A stretch of 64,000 nt of DNA from Vibrio ouci (GTDB lineage: Bacteria > Pseudomonadota > Gammaproteobacteria > Enterobacterales > Vibrionaceae), in contig NZ_SATR01000017.1 of NCBI RefSeq assembly GCF_004551525.1, forward strand, positions 34,032-98,031, given 5' to 3'. A model generated the notes under the pieces. The model saw nothing but the letters and a program-made list of their open reading frames with translations. It searched no databases and was not told the origin of the DNA. Position numbers and translations under genes: made by a program. Of this stretch, positions 27,560-36,966 are shown piece by piece. Each line of letters begins with the position of its first letter. The first letter of the stretch is position 1.

Positions 27560-28537
27560 ATGTTTTCGTTTCTGGTCAAGCGCCTGTTTCAGGCACTGAT
27601 AGTGATGTTTGTGATCAGTCTAGTGGCGTTTGCCATTCAGGATAACCTAGGCGACCCGTTACGTGAGTTGGTTGGTCAGTCGGTTTCAGAAGCCGAGCGC
27701 CAAGCGCTACGTGATGATCTAGGTCTGAATGATCCCTTCATTACAAAATACACTCGCTTTGTCGGCAATGCGCTACAAGGTGATTTAGGCACATCTTACT
27801 TCTTCAAGCGCCCAGCGGTTGAAGTGATTCTTGATAAACTCGTGGCGACACTTGAGCTAGTGTTTGGTGCCACGCTTATCATTGTTTTCTGTTCGATTCC
27901 TCTTGGCGTCTACTCAGCAATTCATCCAAAAAGCTTCTTTACTAAGCTGGTGATGGCAGGCAGTAGTGTCGGAATCTCGATCCCTGTTTTCCTAACCGCC
28001 ATCATGCTGATGTATGTGTTCTCGATTGAGTTAGGCTGGTTGCCATCTTATGGCCGAGGTGAGACTGCTAATATATTTGGTTGGGAATCAGGCTACTTTA
28101 CCCTTGATGGACTAGCTCACTTGGTTCTGCCATGTATTGCACTGGCATCTATCATGCTACCGCTATTTATTCGTCTGGTACGTTCAGAGATGCTTGAAGT
28201 TCTTAGCTCTGAGTACATTAAGTTTGGTAAGGCGAAAGGCCTTGCACTGAACAATATTTACTACCAACACGCATTGAAAAACACCATGCTGCCAGTATTA
28301 ACGGTCGGTGGTGTACAGATTGGTACCATGGTGGCTTATACCATCCTAACGGAAACGGTATTCCAGTGGCCTGGTACAGGCTTCCTTTTCCTTGAAGCAA
28401 TTAACCGTGTTGATACACCGCTTATCACGGCTTACGTTATTTTTGTTGGCTTGATTTTCGTGGTAACCAATACGATTGTTGACTTGCTATACGGCATCAT
28501 CAACCCGACCGTAAATCTAACAGGTAAAGGAGCTTAA
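27560..28537 (+). CDS. Peptide ABC importer, permease subunit 1 (DppB type)
   Basis: A 325-residue inner-membrane permease starting at MFSFLVKRLFQAL, with GGGGCAAGGA directly upstream; a frame to 27467 exists but would add 31 residues with no ribosome site. It has about six membrane helices and the EAA loop that contacts the ATPase (EYIKFGKAKGL). It ends 2 bases before the second permease gene and is clearly cotranscribed with it. Confidence 0.92.
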   Translation: MFSFLVKRLFQALIVMFVISLVAFAIQDNLGDPLRELVGQSVSEAERQALRDDLGLNDPFITKYTRFVGNALQGDLGTSYFFKRPAVEVILDKLVATLELVFGATLIIVFCSIPLGVYSAIHPKSFFTKLVMAGSSVGISIPVFLTAIMLMYVFSIELGWLPSYGRGETANIFGWESGYFTLDGLAHLVLPCIALASIMLPLFIRLVRSEMLEVLSSEYIKFGKAKGLALNNIYYQHALKNTMLPVLTVGGVQIGTMVAYTILTETVFQWPGTGFLFLEAINRVDTPLITAYVIFVGLIFVVTNTIVDLLYGIINPTVNLTGKGA

Positions 28538-28539
28538 TC

Positions 28540-29478
28540 ATGAGTCAAACAGCAGCAGCTCCTTCTCGCTGGGAGCGTTTTAAACAGTCGGACTTCTTGT
28601 ATTACTTCAAGCGCGATAAAGTCGCGATGGCAAGTTTTACTGTGTTCATGCTTTTCTTGGTGATGGCTTTGGCTGCGCCAGTTTTATCCCCAACTGACCC
28701 ATACGATTTATCATCGATTGATATCATGGACTCAGAGCTGCCACCGTCATGGATGGAAGATGGTGATGAGCGATTCTTGCTTGGTACTGATGAGCAGGGT
28801 CGTGACATTTTGTCGACTATTCTCTACGGCTCTCGTTTGTCACTAACGATTGGCTTCTTAGCTGTTGGTCTACAGTTATTCCTAGGTATCGTGATTGGTT
28901 TATCTGCGGGTTACTTCGGTGGTCGTATTGATAGCTTCCTAATGCGTTTTGCTGATGTACAGCTTTCGTTCTCAACCATGATGGTCGCGATCATCGTCTC
29001 GGCTATCTTTAAAGCCAGCTTTGGCAGTGACTTCTATAGTCAGTATGCCGTAGTGATGCTGGTGGTGATCATTGGTGTGGCAGAATGGCCGCAGTATGCA
29101 CGTACTATCCGTGCTTCAGTGTTGGCCGAGAAGAAGAAAGAGTATGTTGAAGCGGCGCGTGTAATGGGCTTTAAAGCTCCGCGCATCATGTTCCGCCATA
29201 TTCTGCCAAACTGTCTATCACCAATCTTGGTTATCTCGACGGTTCAGGTGGCAAACGCGATCATGTCGGAAGCGGCGCTTTCTTTCCTTGGCTTAGGTCT
29301 ACCGGTCGATCAGCCATCGCTAGGTGCGCTAATCAGTATCGGCTTTAACTACATCTTCTCAGGTGCTTGGTGGATCACAGCATTCCCTGGCATTGTTCTA
29401 GTGACGCTAGTGTTGATTATCAACCTACTGGGTGACTGGTTACGTGATGTATTTAACCCGAAGATCTACAAAGGGTAA
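28540..29478 (+). CDS. Peptide ABC importer, permease subunit 2 (DppC type)
   Basis: A 312-residue permease with an N-terminal OppC-type segment (KRDKVAMASFTVFML), a GTDEQGRDILS motif typical of DppC/OppC, and the EAA loop (EYVEAARVMGF). It pairs with permease 1 to form the channel. Last gene of the operon; a terminator follows. Confidence 0.93.
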   Translation: MSQTAAAPSRWERFKQSDFLYYFKRDKVAMASFTVFMLFLVMALAAPVLSPTDPYDLSSIDIMDSELPPSWMEDGDERFLLGTDEQGRDILSTILYGSRLSLTIGFLAVGLQLFLGIVIGLSAGYFGGRIDSFLMRFADVQLSFSTMMVAIIVSAIFKASFGSDFYSQYAVVMLVVIIGVAEWPQYARTIRASVLAEKKKEYVEAARVMGFKAPRIMFRHILPNCLSPILVISTVQVANAIMSEAALSFLGLGLPVDQPSLGALISIGFNYIFSGAWWITAFPGIVLVTLVLIINLLGDWLRDVFNPKIYKG

Positions 29479-29496
29479 TGTTCTCCTTATCGATAA

Positions 29497-29521
29497 AGCC
29501 GCGATTATTCGCGGCTTTTTT
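29497..29521 (+). terminator. Terminator of the ABC importer operon
   Basis: AGCCGCGA (29497-29504) pairs with TCGCGGCT (29509-29516) around TTAT, then a T-run. Confidence 0.9.
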
Positions 29522-29683
29522 GTTTGTGGCGTATTTCAATTCGGTAATCAATGTTTACTGCATTGGACGGAGCGTTTTACGCCGATTTCGTGTCTGATTA
29601 TTAAAATGAGTAGTAGGCCATCTCTTACAACTGAGGTGGTTTGAACATAAACATAATAATTAAGTCATCAAGAAGGTAAGTGA

Positions 29684-30049
29684 GTGAAGCCTGGAAAAAC
29701 GGGAATTGTCCGCGTGCTGCATGCAACGCGATATTCAATCAAGGGGCTAAAGGCTGCATGGCAGCATGAGGCGGCATTTAGGCAAGAGAGCATCATTGGA
29801 TTAGCTATGCTGGTAGTAGCGTTGTGGCTACCCGTCACCGCAGTTGAAAAGGTATTGCTGATCGGCAGCCTGTTTATTGTCGTGATTGTTGAGCTGCTTA
29901 ACTCGGCAATCGAAGCTGTGGTTGATCGCATCGGCAGCGAGCTACACGAGTTGAGCGGTCGAGCTAAAGATATCGCCTCAGCAGCGGTGTTCATGGCCTT
30001 GATGTTGGCATTGCTGACCTGGGGAATCATTGTTGGAGGTTTACTATGA
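29684..30049 (+). CDS. dgkA: Diacylglycerol kinase
   Basis: A 121-residue integral membrane kinase with three membrane helices. The catalytic block EAAFRQES, VELLNSAIEAVVDRIG and ELSGRAKDIASAAV is almost that of E. coli DgkA. It phosphorylates diacylglycerol left over from envelope lipid transfer reactions. The start is GTG, with AAGG about 10 bases upstream. Its TGA overlaps the ATG of eptA (ATGA), so the two are translationally coupled. The pairing makes sense: EptA releases diacylglycerol when it takes phosphoethanolamine from phosphatidylethanolamine, and DgkA recycles it. Confidence 0.96.
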   Translation: MKPGKTGIVRVLHATRYSIKGLKAAWQHEAAFRQESIIGLAMLVVALWLPVTAVEKVLLIGSLFIVVIVELLNSAIEAVVDRIGSELHELSGRAKDIASAAVFMALMLALLTWGIIVGGLL

Positions 30050-31698
30050 GAGCTTGGATTTCTCGACACTCTAGCAAGGTCAGCTACGTGACACTGAGTG
30101 CCTTACTGGCGGTCTATTTCTCTCTGGCGTTGAATCTGCCGATTTATAAGGAACTGCTACAACTTTTCTCAGCGATGGATGCGGTAAAGCTTGGCTTTAT
30201 CATCTCTATTCCGCTGTTCTTTTTTGCCGTGCTCAACTTGCTGTTCAATTTGTTGAGTTGGCCTTTAGTGACCAAGCCTTTTTTTAGCTTGCTGTTGGTC
30301 CTTTCGGCGCTCGTCAGTTATGCCGGCTATAACTATGGCACCATCTTTGACACCAATATGATCGTCAATATTATGCAGACTGACAGCAGTGAGGCGAGTT
30401 CGTACCTCAGCCTTTACTCGATATTGTGGGTGATTGGTTTTGGTGTGGTGCCCGCAGCGCTGCTTATTATGTTGCCAGTGAAGCGTGAGTCGTGGCTAAA
30501 ACTGATTGGTAAAAAACTACTTTCTATCCTGTGTTCTGTGTTGATGTTGACGCTCATTGCCGGGCTTTACTATCAGGATTACGCCTCATTTGGTCGCAAT
30601 CACAGCTATTTAAAGAAAATGATCGTGCCAACTCAGCTTGTTTACGCGACCAGCAGCTATATCAAGCAGACCTACTTCACCACTCCTCAACCTTATGTCG
30701 AGTTAGGGCTCGATGCCCACCAGTCTAAGCAGGCACTAGAGCAAGCGAAACAGAAACCTAACCTTGTTGTGTTGGTGGTCGGCGAGACTGCACGCTCGCA
30801 AAACTATCAGCTTAATGGCTACTCACGTGAAACCAACCCTTACACCAGCAAGTTAGATGTGGTGTCGTTTCAGGATGTGCGCTCTTGTGGTACGGCTACT
30901 GCGGTGTCACTGCCGTGTATGTTCTCCATCTTGACCCATGATAGCTACGATCATGATCAGGCCAATAACCAAGACAATGTGCTCGATATTCTCAATCGTG
31001 CTGGGGTCTCAATGATCTGGGAAGATGACGATGGTGGGGACAAGAATGTCGCGCGTCATATCGAAGTGCAGATGATGCCGCGTTCACGCAAAGACAGCGA
31101 GTGTGATGGCAATACCTGTTATGACATGGTGCTGCTAGAAAACTTGTTGCCGAATATTGAGCGGCTTTCGGGCAATGAGATGATTGCACTGCATCTTATT
31201 GGCAGCCATGGGCCGACCTACTATAAGCGTTATCCAAAGGATATGGCGGTGTTCCAGCCTGATTGCCCGAGAGCTGATATTGAAAATTGTACTCAGCAAC
31301 AGATCCTCAATAGTTACGATAACAGCATTCGTTATACTGATTATGTATTGAGTAAGGTTATTGAGCAGTTACGTGCACTGGAGGCGCAATACAATACTGC
31401 GGTGATTTATCTGTCTGACCATGGGGAATCGCTGGGCGAGGGTGGCATGTATCTGCATGGAGCGCCGTACGCGTTTGCGCCAGATTACCAAACTACAGTG
31501 CCGCTTATTGTGTGGATGTCCCAGGGTTTCCAGCAGGCGAAAAATATCAACTACGATTGTCTCAAGCAAGGCGCCAAGCTGCGCGGACACTACTCGCAAG
31601 ATAACCTGTTTCACTCTTTATTAGGGATTATGGATGTCGAAACGGAAACCTATCAGGCAGAGAAAGATATCTTTTCTGCGTGTCGGGTTAAGTTGTGA
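30046..31698 (+). CDS. eptA: Phosphoethanolamine-lipid A transferase (EptA/MCR family)
   Basis: A 550-residue inner-membrane enzyme: five membrane helices in about the first 180 residues, then a periplasmic sulfatase-like domain. The catalytic Thr lies in VVGETARSQNYQLNGY, metal ligands in the DHGESLGEGG region, and paired cysteines (CGTATAVSLPC, CDGNTC, CPRADIENC) match the family disulfides. It adds phosphoethanolamine to lipid A, lowering negative charge and binding of cationic peptides such as polymyxin. Same family as plasmid MCR, but here in a chromosomal operon with dgkA. The regulator cannot be seen. Confidence 0.92.
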   Translation: MRAWISRHSSKVSYVTLSALLAVYFSLALNLPIYKELLQLFSAMDAVKLGFIISIPLFFFAVLNLLFNLLSWPLVTKPFFSLLLVLSALVSYAGYNYGTIFDTNMIVNIMQTDSSEASSYLSLYSILWVIGFGVVPAALLIMLPVKRESWLKLIGKKLLSILCSVLMLTLIAGLYYQDYASFGRNHSYLKKMIVPTQLVYATSSYIKQTYFTTPQPYVELGLDAHQSKQALEQAKQKPNLVVLVVGETARSQNYQLNGYSRETNPYTSKLDVVSFQDVRSCGTATAVSLPCMFSILTHDSYDHDQANNQDNVLDILNRAGVSMIWEDDDGGDKNVARHIEVQMMPRSRKDSECDGNTCYDMVLLENLLPNIERLSGNEMIALHLIGSHGPTYYKRYPKDMAVFQPDCPRADIENCTQQQILNSYDNSIRYTDYVLSKVIEQLRALEAQYNTAVIYLSDHGESLGEGGMYLHGAPYAFAPDYQTTVPLIVWMSQGFQQAKNINYDCLKQGAKLRGHYSQDNLFHSLLGIMDVETETYQAEKDIFSACRVKL

Positions 31699-31765
31699 GG
31701 ATATCAATTGCTTAAAGGGTGATCTGAGCCTTGGATTTAGCGTGTAGATTCTCACTACACTAAGG

Positions 31766-31792
31766 GCCGTAATTGATTACGGCTCTTTTTTT
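31766..31792 (+). terminator. Terminator of dgkA-eptA
   Basis: GCCGTAA (31766-31772), TTGA loop, TTACGGC (31777-31783), followed by TCTTTTTTT. Confidence 0.88.
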
Positions 31793-31882
31793 GCATTCAC
31801 TTTTTCTCAACAGTGAACAAGTAATAATGTCACACTATTTGTCTGCATAGTGGATAAAAGAATGAAGTTTATGGATATCGAT

Positions 31883-32788
31883 ATGGCAGCAAAGCCAAAG
31901 CAATTTTTTTCTAAGCGATGGAGCCTTATTGCTCTATTGGCCTTGCCAGTTATGCCTACGCCGACACTGGCACAAGAATTCCTCTGTGATGCAACACAAG
32001 CCTATGCGAATGAACTGCCGGTACTAGATAAAGCTTGTCCGATCGGCAAAGGGATATGGGGCAATTCTAAGCCGCGTGGCAGTGAGTCTACTTTTTGGAT
32101 TCAGTGTGGTGTGTTTGGTAAGCCGCTGTCATTGGAGAAAGCTAAGGCCCTGTATAAGCACATCGGCACCGATGTATGGATAAAGCCTGAAGCGAAAGGC
32201 TGGCGCTGCCTAATCGGGCCTTACACCAATTTCGCTGAGGTGAAGCAGGACCTTGCGAATGTAAAAACGGAGAAGGGCTATAAAGAAGCCTTCATTCGTG
32301 AAGTGGTGAGTGGAGCGCCAGCGAAAGCGACACCACCAGCCAAAACCAAACAGTCACCTAAGCCAGCAGCTCAGTCTACAACGGTAATACCGGCACCGAT
32401 AAAACAACCTGCTAAGCCAGCTGTTGTTTCTTCGCCTGAGCCGAAAAATAAACAGCAAGAAATTGCGATTCGTTTAGCGACCACCATTAATGGCGTGGAA
32501 TATAAAGTCCCTTACGTGATGTTTAGTGATGATCAGTTCTATATGGAACACTCACTGCCGTGGAACCGTATGGATTATGATGAAGCGTATAAGACCTGTT
32601 ATCGCCTTGGCATGGGAATGGCGACGATAGAGCAATGGCAGGAGCTGCTCAAATCGGGAGAGATGGAAAAGAGCCAGTGGCCAATGCATTTACCTTATTG
32701 GGGGAGCAACAAAGTTGGCTTATTTACCAGCGGTAAAACCAATCAGCTCAAAGGAACTTCACTGCTCAATGTAATGTGTGTGAAGTAG
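31883..32788 (+). CDS. Secreted SPOR-domain protein of unknown function
   Basis: A 301-residue protein starting at MAAKPKQFF, where GGAT lies 6-7 bases upstream; in-frame ATGs at 31862 and 31871 or a GTG at 31850 are alternatives. A signal peptide ends at TLAQ. Residues about 65-120 resemble a SPOR fold (WIQCGVFGKPLSLEKAKALY ... WRCLIGPYTNFAEVKQDL), which in other proteins binds denuded septal peptidoglycan. A Pro/Lys/Ala linker follows (about 130-185), then a second domain (about 195-301) rich in aromatic residues that I do not recognise. It may act at the division site; this is inference. Confidence 0.72.
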   Translation: MAAKPKQFFSKRWSLIALLALPVMPTPTLAQEFLCDATQAYANELPVLDKACPIGKGIWGNSKPRGSESTFWIQCGVFGKPLSLEKAKALYKHIGTDVWIKPEAKGWRCLIGPYTNFAEVKQDLANVKTEKGYKEAFIREVVSGAPAKATPPAKTKQSPKPAAQSTTVIPAPIKQPAKPAVVSSPEPKNKQQEIAIRLATTINGVEYKVPYVMFSDDQFYMEHSLPWNRMDYDEAYKTCYRLGMGMATIEQWQELLKSGEMEKSQWPMHLPYWGSNKVGLFTSGKTNQLKGTSLLNVMCVK

Positions 32789-32806
32789 TCACTAAGCAAT
32801 AAAAAA

Positions 32807-32830
32807 GCAGGCTAATTGGCCTGCTTTTTT
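32807..32830. terminator. Bidirectional terminator between the SPOR gene and the peptide-binding gene
   Basis: GCAGGC (32807-32812) pairs with GCCTGC (32819-32824), flanked by six As on the left and six Ts on the right. Confidence 0.92.
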
Positions 32831-32856
32831 GTCTCTGAGAGATTACCTCATCATGG

Positions 32857-34485
32857 CTACTGCTGTTTGATGTAGATGTCTTTCGAGTAGATGCGTCCTT
32901 CGACATTGTTCTTGGCAAAGCCGCCAACGCTTGGTCGTACCAATCGAGCCTGCATGTAGTAGTAGATTGGCGCAATCGGCATATCCATCGCTAATGACTG
33001 TTCCGCTTGGTCATAGAAGGCTTGGCGCTTAGTGTCACTGGTGGTTGCTAGGGCGCTGTCCATTGCCTGATCGTATTGCTCGCTACTATAACGGGCAAAG
33101 TTACCAGAAGAGCCAGAACGCAGCAGGCTTAAGAAGGTTGATGCTTCGTTATAGTCACCACACCAAGAAGCGCGCATCACATCAAAATCACCTTGCCGGC
33201 GAGAGACAAGGTAAGACTTCCACTCTTGATTCTCTAGTTCGACCTTGGCATTGAGGTTGTTTTTCAGCATGGAAGCAATCGCCACCGCAATCGACTTATT
33301 TGACTCACTGGTGTTGTAGAGCAGTTTAAAGTCGAGCGGTTTTCCTTCTCCATATCCAGCCTCTTCGAGCAGTTGACGGGCCTTCTCATCGCGTTGCTTT
33401 TGTGTCCATTGACTATACTCAGGCTGAGAGGCATCAAACCCAGCGGTGTACTGATGGGCAAAGGTATAGGCAGGCAGGTTACCCACCTGAGTGACACCAT
33501 TGGTGATCACATCACGCATGATCGAATAAGAGACCGCTTGGCGCACTCGAATGTCATCAAACGGCGGGCGAGTGGTATTAAACGCATAGTAGTAGGTACA
33601 TAGTAACGGGACTGCGGTGTAAGCCTGTTGATACTTTTTCTTCAGCTGTGGCGCCATATGAGTTGGCACATCTGACGTAATGTCGACTTCACCAACGGCG
33701 TAGCGATTGATTGAAGCATTTTGGTTCTCGAATGGAATATAAGTCACTTGATTGAGGTGAGTCTCAGCGCTATTCCAGTAGTTAGGATTTTTCTTTAGCT
33801 CAATGCGTTCATTGACCACCCATTTATCGAGGGTAAAGGCACCATTACCGACAAACTGGCTAGGATCACTCCATGGTTTATCGCTACTTTCTAGCGTTGC
33901 TTGATGCACAGGCATCATTGAGGTATGTCCTGTCATAGCAACAAAGTAAGGCACTTTACTATCGAGTTCAAAGCGCAGCGTGTGTTTGTCGATAGCGCGA
34001 ACACCGAGCTCTTCGAGTGGCTTTTTACCCTCGGCGACATCGGCAATGTTGTTAATTTTGGTCAGTTTGAGGTACCAAACATTGGGTGAGGCCAGTTTAG
34101 GGTCAACCGCGCGTCTTATTGCGTAGACAAAGTCATCAGAAGTTACAGGTTGGCCGTTTGACCACTGGGCGTCTTTACGCAGGTGAAAAACAAATGTCTG
34201 GTTGTCTTCAGTCTCCCAAGACTGCGCTACGCCAGGAACGATATTACCGTCGCGATCTTGGATGACTAGGCCTTCGAACAGATCGCGCAGAATGTGCATC
34301 TCAGGTAGCCCTTCAGCTTTGGCAGGGTCAAGTGTTGCAGCCTCTGCGTCGTTGGCGCGAACTAGGTGTTGCTCGGCAGCCAGTTGAACGCCTTCCGGCA
34401 GTGAGTCAGCCCAAGCAGAAACTGAGAGAAAAGGGGTCAATAAAGAGGAAACCAGTAACGCTGTGGAATGTTTTTTAAAATCCAT
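32857..34485 (-). CDS. OppA/MppA-type periplasmic peptide-binding protein
   Basis: A 542-residue family 5 binding protein starting at MDFKKHSTALLV; AGGAGA lies about 12 bases upstream, and an upstream TTG is unlikely. A signal peptide ends after AWA. Motifs of OppA/MppA are visible: EGLPEMHILRDLFEGLV, FHLRKDAQWSNGQPVTSDDFVYA and VRQAVSYSI. No permease or ATPase genes adjoin it, as with E. coli MppA, which borrows the Opp channel. It diverges from mpaA, whose product cleaves murein tripeptide, so a murein-peptide ligand is a reasonable inference. Confidence 0.85.
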   Translation of the reverse strand: MDFKKHSTALLVSSLLTPFLSVSAWADSLPEGVQLAAEQHLVRANDAEAATLDPAKAEGLPEMHILRDLFEGLVIQDRDGNIVPGVAQSWETEDNQTFVFHLRKDAQWSNGQPVTSDDFVYAIRRAVDPKLASPNVWYLKLTKINNIADVAEGKKPLEELGVRAIDKHTLRFELDSKVPYFVAMTGHTSMMPVHQATLESSDKPWSDPSQFVGNGAFTLDKWVVNERIELKKNPNYWNSAETHLNQVTYIPFENQNASINRYAVGEVDITSDVPTHMAPQLKKKYQQAYTAVPLLCTYYYAFNTTRPPFDDIRVRQAVSYSIMRDVITNGVTQVGNLPAYTFAHQYTAGFDASQPEYSQWTQKQRDEKARQLLEEAGYGEGKPLDFKLLYNTSESNKSIAVAIASMLKNNLNAKVELENQEWKSYLVSRRQGDFDVMRASWCGDYNEASTFLSLLRSGSSGNFARYSSEQYDQAMDSALATTSDTKRQAFYDQAEQSLAMDMPIAPIYYYMQARLVRPSVGGFAKNNVEGRIYSKDIYIKQQ

Positions 34486-34536
34486 ATTTTTTCGTTCTCC
34501 TAACACGTCTTTTTAATCAAAGCAGCACAATAACCA

Positions 34537-34570
34537 TACAATTGTTAACGGTGTACAACTGTTCGGTTAA
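34537..34570. promoter_or_regulatory. Direct-repeat element between the binding-protein gene and mpaA
   Basis: TACAATTGTT (34537-34546) and TACAACTGTT (34554-34563) are 9/10 identical and 17 bases apart, with each copy followed by a similar (A/C)(A/G)CGG-like stretch. They sit in the centre of a 115-base divergent promoter region, a position suited to a shared regulator. No regulator is identified. Confidence 0.4.
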
Positions 34571-34600
34571 TGTAAATACTACTCAACAAATCAGGAGATT

Positions 34601-35317
34601 ATGGTGAGTTTAATTCCAAGAACGGAAAGAGCGGCATTTTCAATTACGCCGCTGTCATATGGAAACTCAGTACTTGGCGCGAAGTTGCTTTATTTCCCCG
34701 CTCAAGTAGAGAGTGAGTCGCGTGGCCTTATTTTAGCCGGAACCCATGGTGATGAAACGGCTTCCATTGCAGGCCTGTCTTGTGCATTGCGTAGCCTCCC
34801 AGCAGAGAGGTTGTGCCATGATGTTATCTTGTCGATTAATCCTGATGGTAACCAATTAGGCACCCGAGCTAATGCCAATCAAGTCGACCTCAACCGCGCC
34901 TTTCCTACGCAAAATTGGGCCAAAGAGGGTACGGTTTATCGTTGGAGCTCAAACACGTCAGTACGCGATGTCAAAGTCAGTACCGGACAAAGGGAGCAAT
35001 TAGAACCTGAAATCAAGGCACTGATTGAATTGATTGAGCAGCGACAGCCTAAGTTTGTGGTGTCGTTTCATGAGCCGCTTGCCTGTGTCGATGACCCACA
35101 TCGCTCAGAATTGGCGGCTTGGCTGGCTAAGCAGTTTGATTTGCCCATGGTTGACGATGTCGATTATGAAACCCCGGGTTCATTTGGCTCTTGGTGCGAC
35201 GAAAGGAATTTGCTTTGTATCACCTTGGAGCTTCCCTCTGTTGCGGCCGATTTCACCATTGAGCACTATTTAGAGGCATTTATCGCGCTGTTGGAACATC
35301 AACCGAGGCATTGCTAA
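34601..35317 (+). CDS. mpaA: Murein peptide amidase A
   Basis: A 238-residue M14-type zinc peptidase, close to the roughly 240 residues of E. coli MpaA, with no signal peptide, so cytosolic. Zinc ligands are present: the GTHGDETAS motif (His and Glu) and SFHEPL (His), with the catalytic Glu in ITLELPS. The conserved NPDGNQLGTRANANQVDLNRAFP segment is also MpaA-like. It removes meso-diaminopimelate from L-Ala-D-Glu-mDap during murein recycling. AGGAG precedes the ATG. The divergent neighbour encodes a peptide-binding protein that may supply substrate. Confidence 0.88.
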   Translation: MVSLIPRTERAAFSITPLSYGNSVLGAKLLYFPAQVESESRGLILAGTHGDETASIAGLSCALRSLPAERLCHDVILSINPDGNQLGTRANANQVDLNRAFPTQNWAKEGTVYRWSSNTSVRDVKVSTGQREQLEPEIKALIELIEQRQPKFVVSFHEPLACVDDPHRSELAAWLAKQFDLPMVDDVDYETPGSFGSWCDERNLLCITLELPSVAADFTIEHYLEAFIALLEHQPRHC

Positions 35318-35332
35318 CCAGAACCATCAAAT

Positions 35333-35365
35333 AAAAACGGGCCGTGCATAGAATGCACGGCCCGT
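35333..35365 (-). terminator. Terminator of gor (convergent with mpaA)
   Basis: A 13-bp perfect stem: ACGGGCCGTGCAT (35337-35349) with ATGCACGGCCCGT (35353-35365). The T-run is on the minus strand (As at 35333-35337), so it mainly ends gor. The mpaA message may also stop here. Confidence 0.88.
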
Positions 35366-35407
35366 TATAGTTAGAACGCTTATCTGCCAAAAAGTGACAG
35401 TGAGCGA

Positions 35408-36763
35408 TTAGCGCATAGTAACGAACTCTTCTGAGCCAGTTGGGTGGATAGCCACAACAGAATCGAAGTCTGCTTTGGTTGCGCCCATCTTCATTGCTAC
35501 GCCGAAGCCTTGAATCATTTCATCAACCGTGAAACCGATGCCGTGTAGGCCAACAACCGTCTCTTCTTCGCCCGCACAAACCAGCTTCATCTTACATGGC
35601 TGACGGTGCTTAGTTACTGCTGTGTACATTGCCGTAAAGCCAGAGGTGTACACTTTCACGTTATCTTTGCCGTACTTCTCTTCAGCTTCTTGAGTTGTTA
35701 GACCAATCGTGCCGATCGGTGGGTGGCTAAATACAACAGTTGGAACTAGGTTGTAGTCCATTTTTGCATTGGTTTTGCCGTTGAACAGACGCTCAGAAAG
35801 CTGGCGACCTGCTTTAACTGCAACTGGAGTCAGCTCGATACCGCCTTCCATGATGTCACCTACACAGTAGATGCCCTTCACGTTGGTTTCTTGGTACTCG
35901 TCTACCTTGATGTAGCCACGCTCGTTAGTTTCAACGCCAGTATATGCAAGGTTGATTGCGTCAGTTGCTGGGTGGCGGCCAATTGCCCAGATAAGTTGGT
36001 CAACGTTTTGCGTGTTGCCGTTTTCTAGGTGAAGAGTCAGGCTGCCATCCGCTTCTTTAACAATCTCTTTTGGAATAGATTGAGTGTGAAGCTTAGGACC
36101 TTCTGCGTCCATAACCTCAACTAGCGTTTCAATGATCATTGGGTCAAAGCTACGTAGTGGAGATTCTTTACGCACAAACAGGTGAGTCTCAGTGCCAAGC
36201 GCATTTAGTACGCCTGCGATTTCAACCGCAATGTAACCTGCGCCGATAACTGCAACGCGTTTTGGTTGCTCGTTTAGCTCAAAGAAACCGTTAGAGTCGA
36301 TGCCGTATTCCGCACCTGGAATGTTTGGAATAGTCGGACGGCCACCGACAGCGATTAGGATATGATCCGCAGTGTAGTGCTCGCCATTTACTTCAACCGT
36401 TTTCTCATCAACAAACTTAGCGAAGCCTTTGATGACGTTGACTTTGTTGTTACCCAGAACACGATCGTAAGACTGGTGGATACGACCAATGTAAGCTTGG
36501 CGACTTTCAACTAGTTTGTTCCAGTCAAAGCCTTTTACATCTACATCGAAGCCGTAGTCTTCAGCGTATAGATTCATTGCATCCGCAATTTGCGCACCGT
36601 GCCACATGACTTTCTTCGGTACACAGCCTACGTTTACACACGTACCGCCTAGGTCTTGAGCTTCAATCAGCGCGACTTTTGCGCCGTACATAGCTGCACG
36701 GTTTGCCGATGCGATGCCGCCTGAGCCGCCGCCGATACAGATGTAATCAAAATGAGTCGCCAT
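35408..36763 (-). CDS. gor: Glutathione reductase
   Basis: A 451-residue FAD/NADPH disulfide oxidoreductase that reduces oxidised glutathione. The FAD motif is [14 protein letters not shown] and the redox pair is in [16 protein letters not shown]. The NADPH motif is [13 protein letters not shown], and the C-terminal [12 protein letters not shown] holds the catalytic His-Glu of the dimer partner. The start at MATHFDY was chosen because GGAGA lies 6 bases upstream; the longer frame would use a TTG. Near rlmJ and prlC, as in E. coli (prlC-rlmJ-gor), but with a GST-like gene inserted. Confidence 0.97.
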   Translation of the reverse strand: MATHFDYICIGGGSGGIASANRAAMYGAKVALIEAQDLGGTCVNVGCVPKKVMWHGAQIADAMNLYAEDYGFDVDVKGFDWNKLVESRQAYIGRIHQSYDRVLGNNKVNVIKGFAKFVDEKTVEVNGEHYTADHILIAVGGRPTIPNIPGAEYGIDSNGFFELNEQPKRVAVIGAGYIAVEIAGVLNALGTETHLFVRKESPLRSFDPMIIETLVEVMDAEGPKLHTQSIPKEIVKEADGSLTLHLENGNTQNVDQLIWAIGRHPATDAINLAYTGVETNERGYIKVDEYQETNVKGIYCVGDIMEGGIELTPVAVKAGRQLSERLFNGKTNAKMDYNLVPTVVFSHPPIGTIGLTTQEAEEKYGKDNVKVYTSGFTAMYTAVTKHRQPCKMKLVCAGEEETVVGLHGIGFTVDEMIQGFGVAMKMGATKADFDSVVAIHPTGSEEFVTMR

Positions 36764-36966
36764 TACTTTCTCCAAGAACTTATTAATTTTATCCGATAGC
36801 AGTTACATGGGGGTGATGAGCTATGAACTCAACATCCCGCATTGAATTGTTACCTGCCCAAGTTTGTTGGGCATGATCCGTTATCCCTATCATAAATCGA
36901 GTCTAGCAATTTCCTAAATGGGAAAAAGTGATATTGCTTATGACAAATAACGATGAAAGGGTAACA

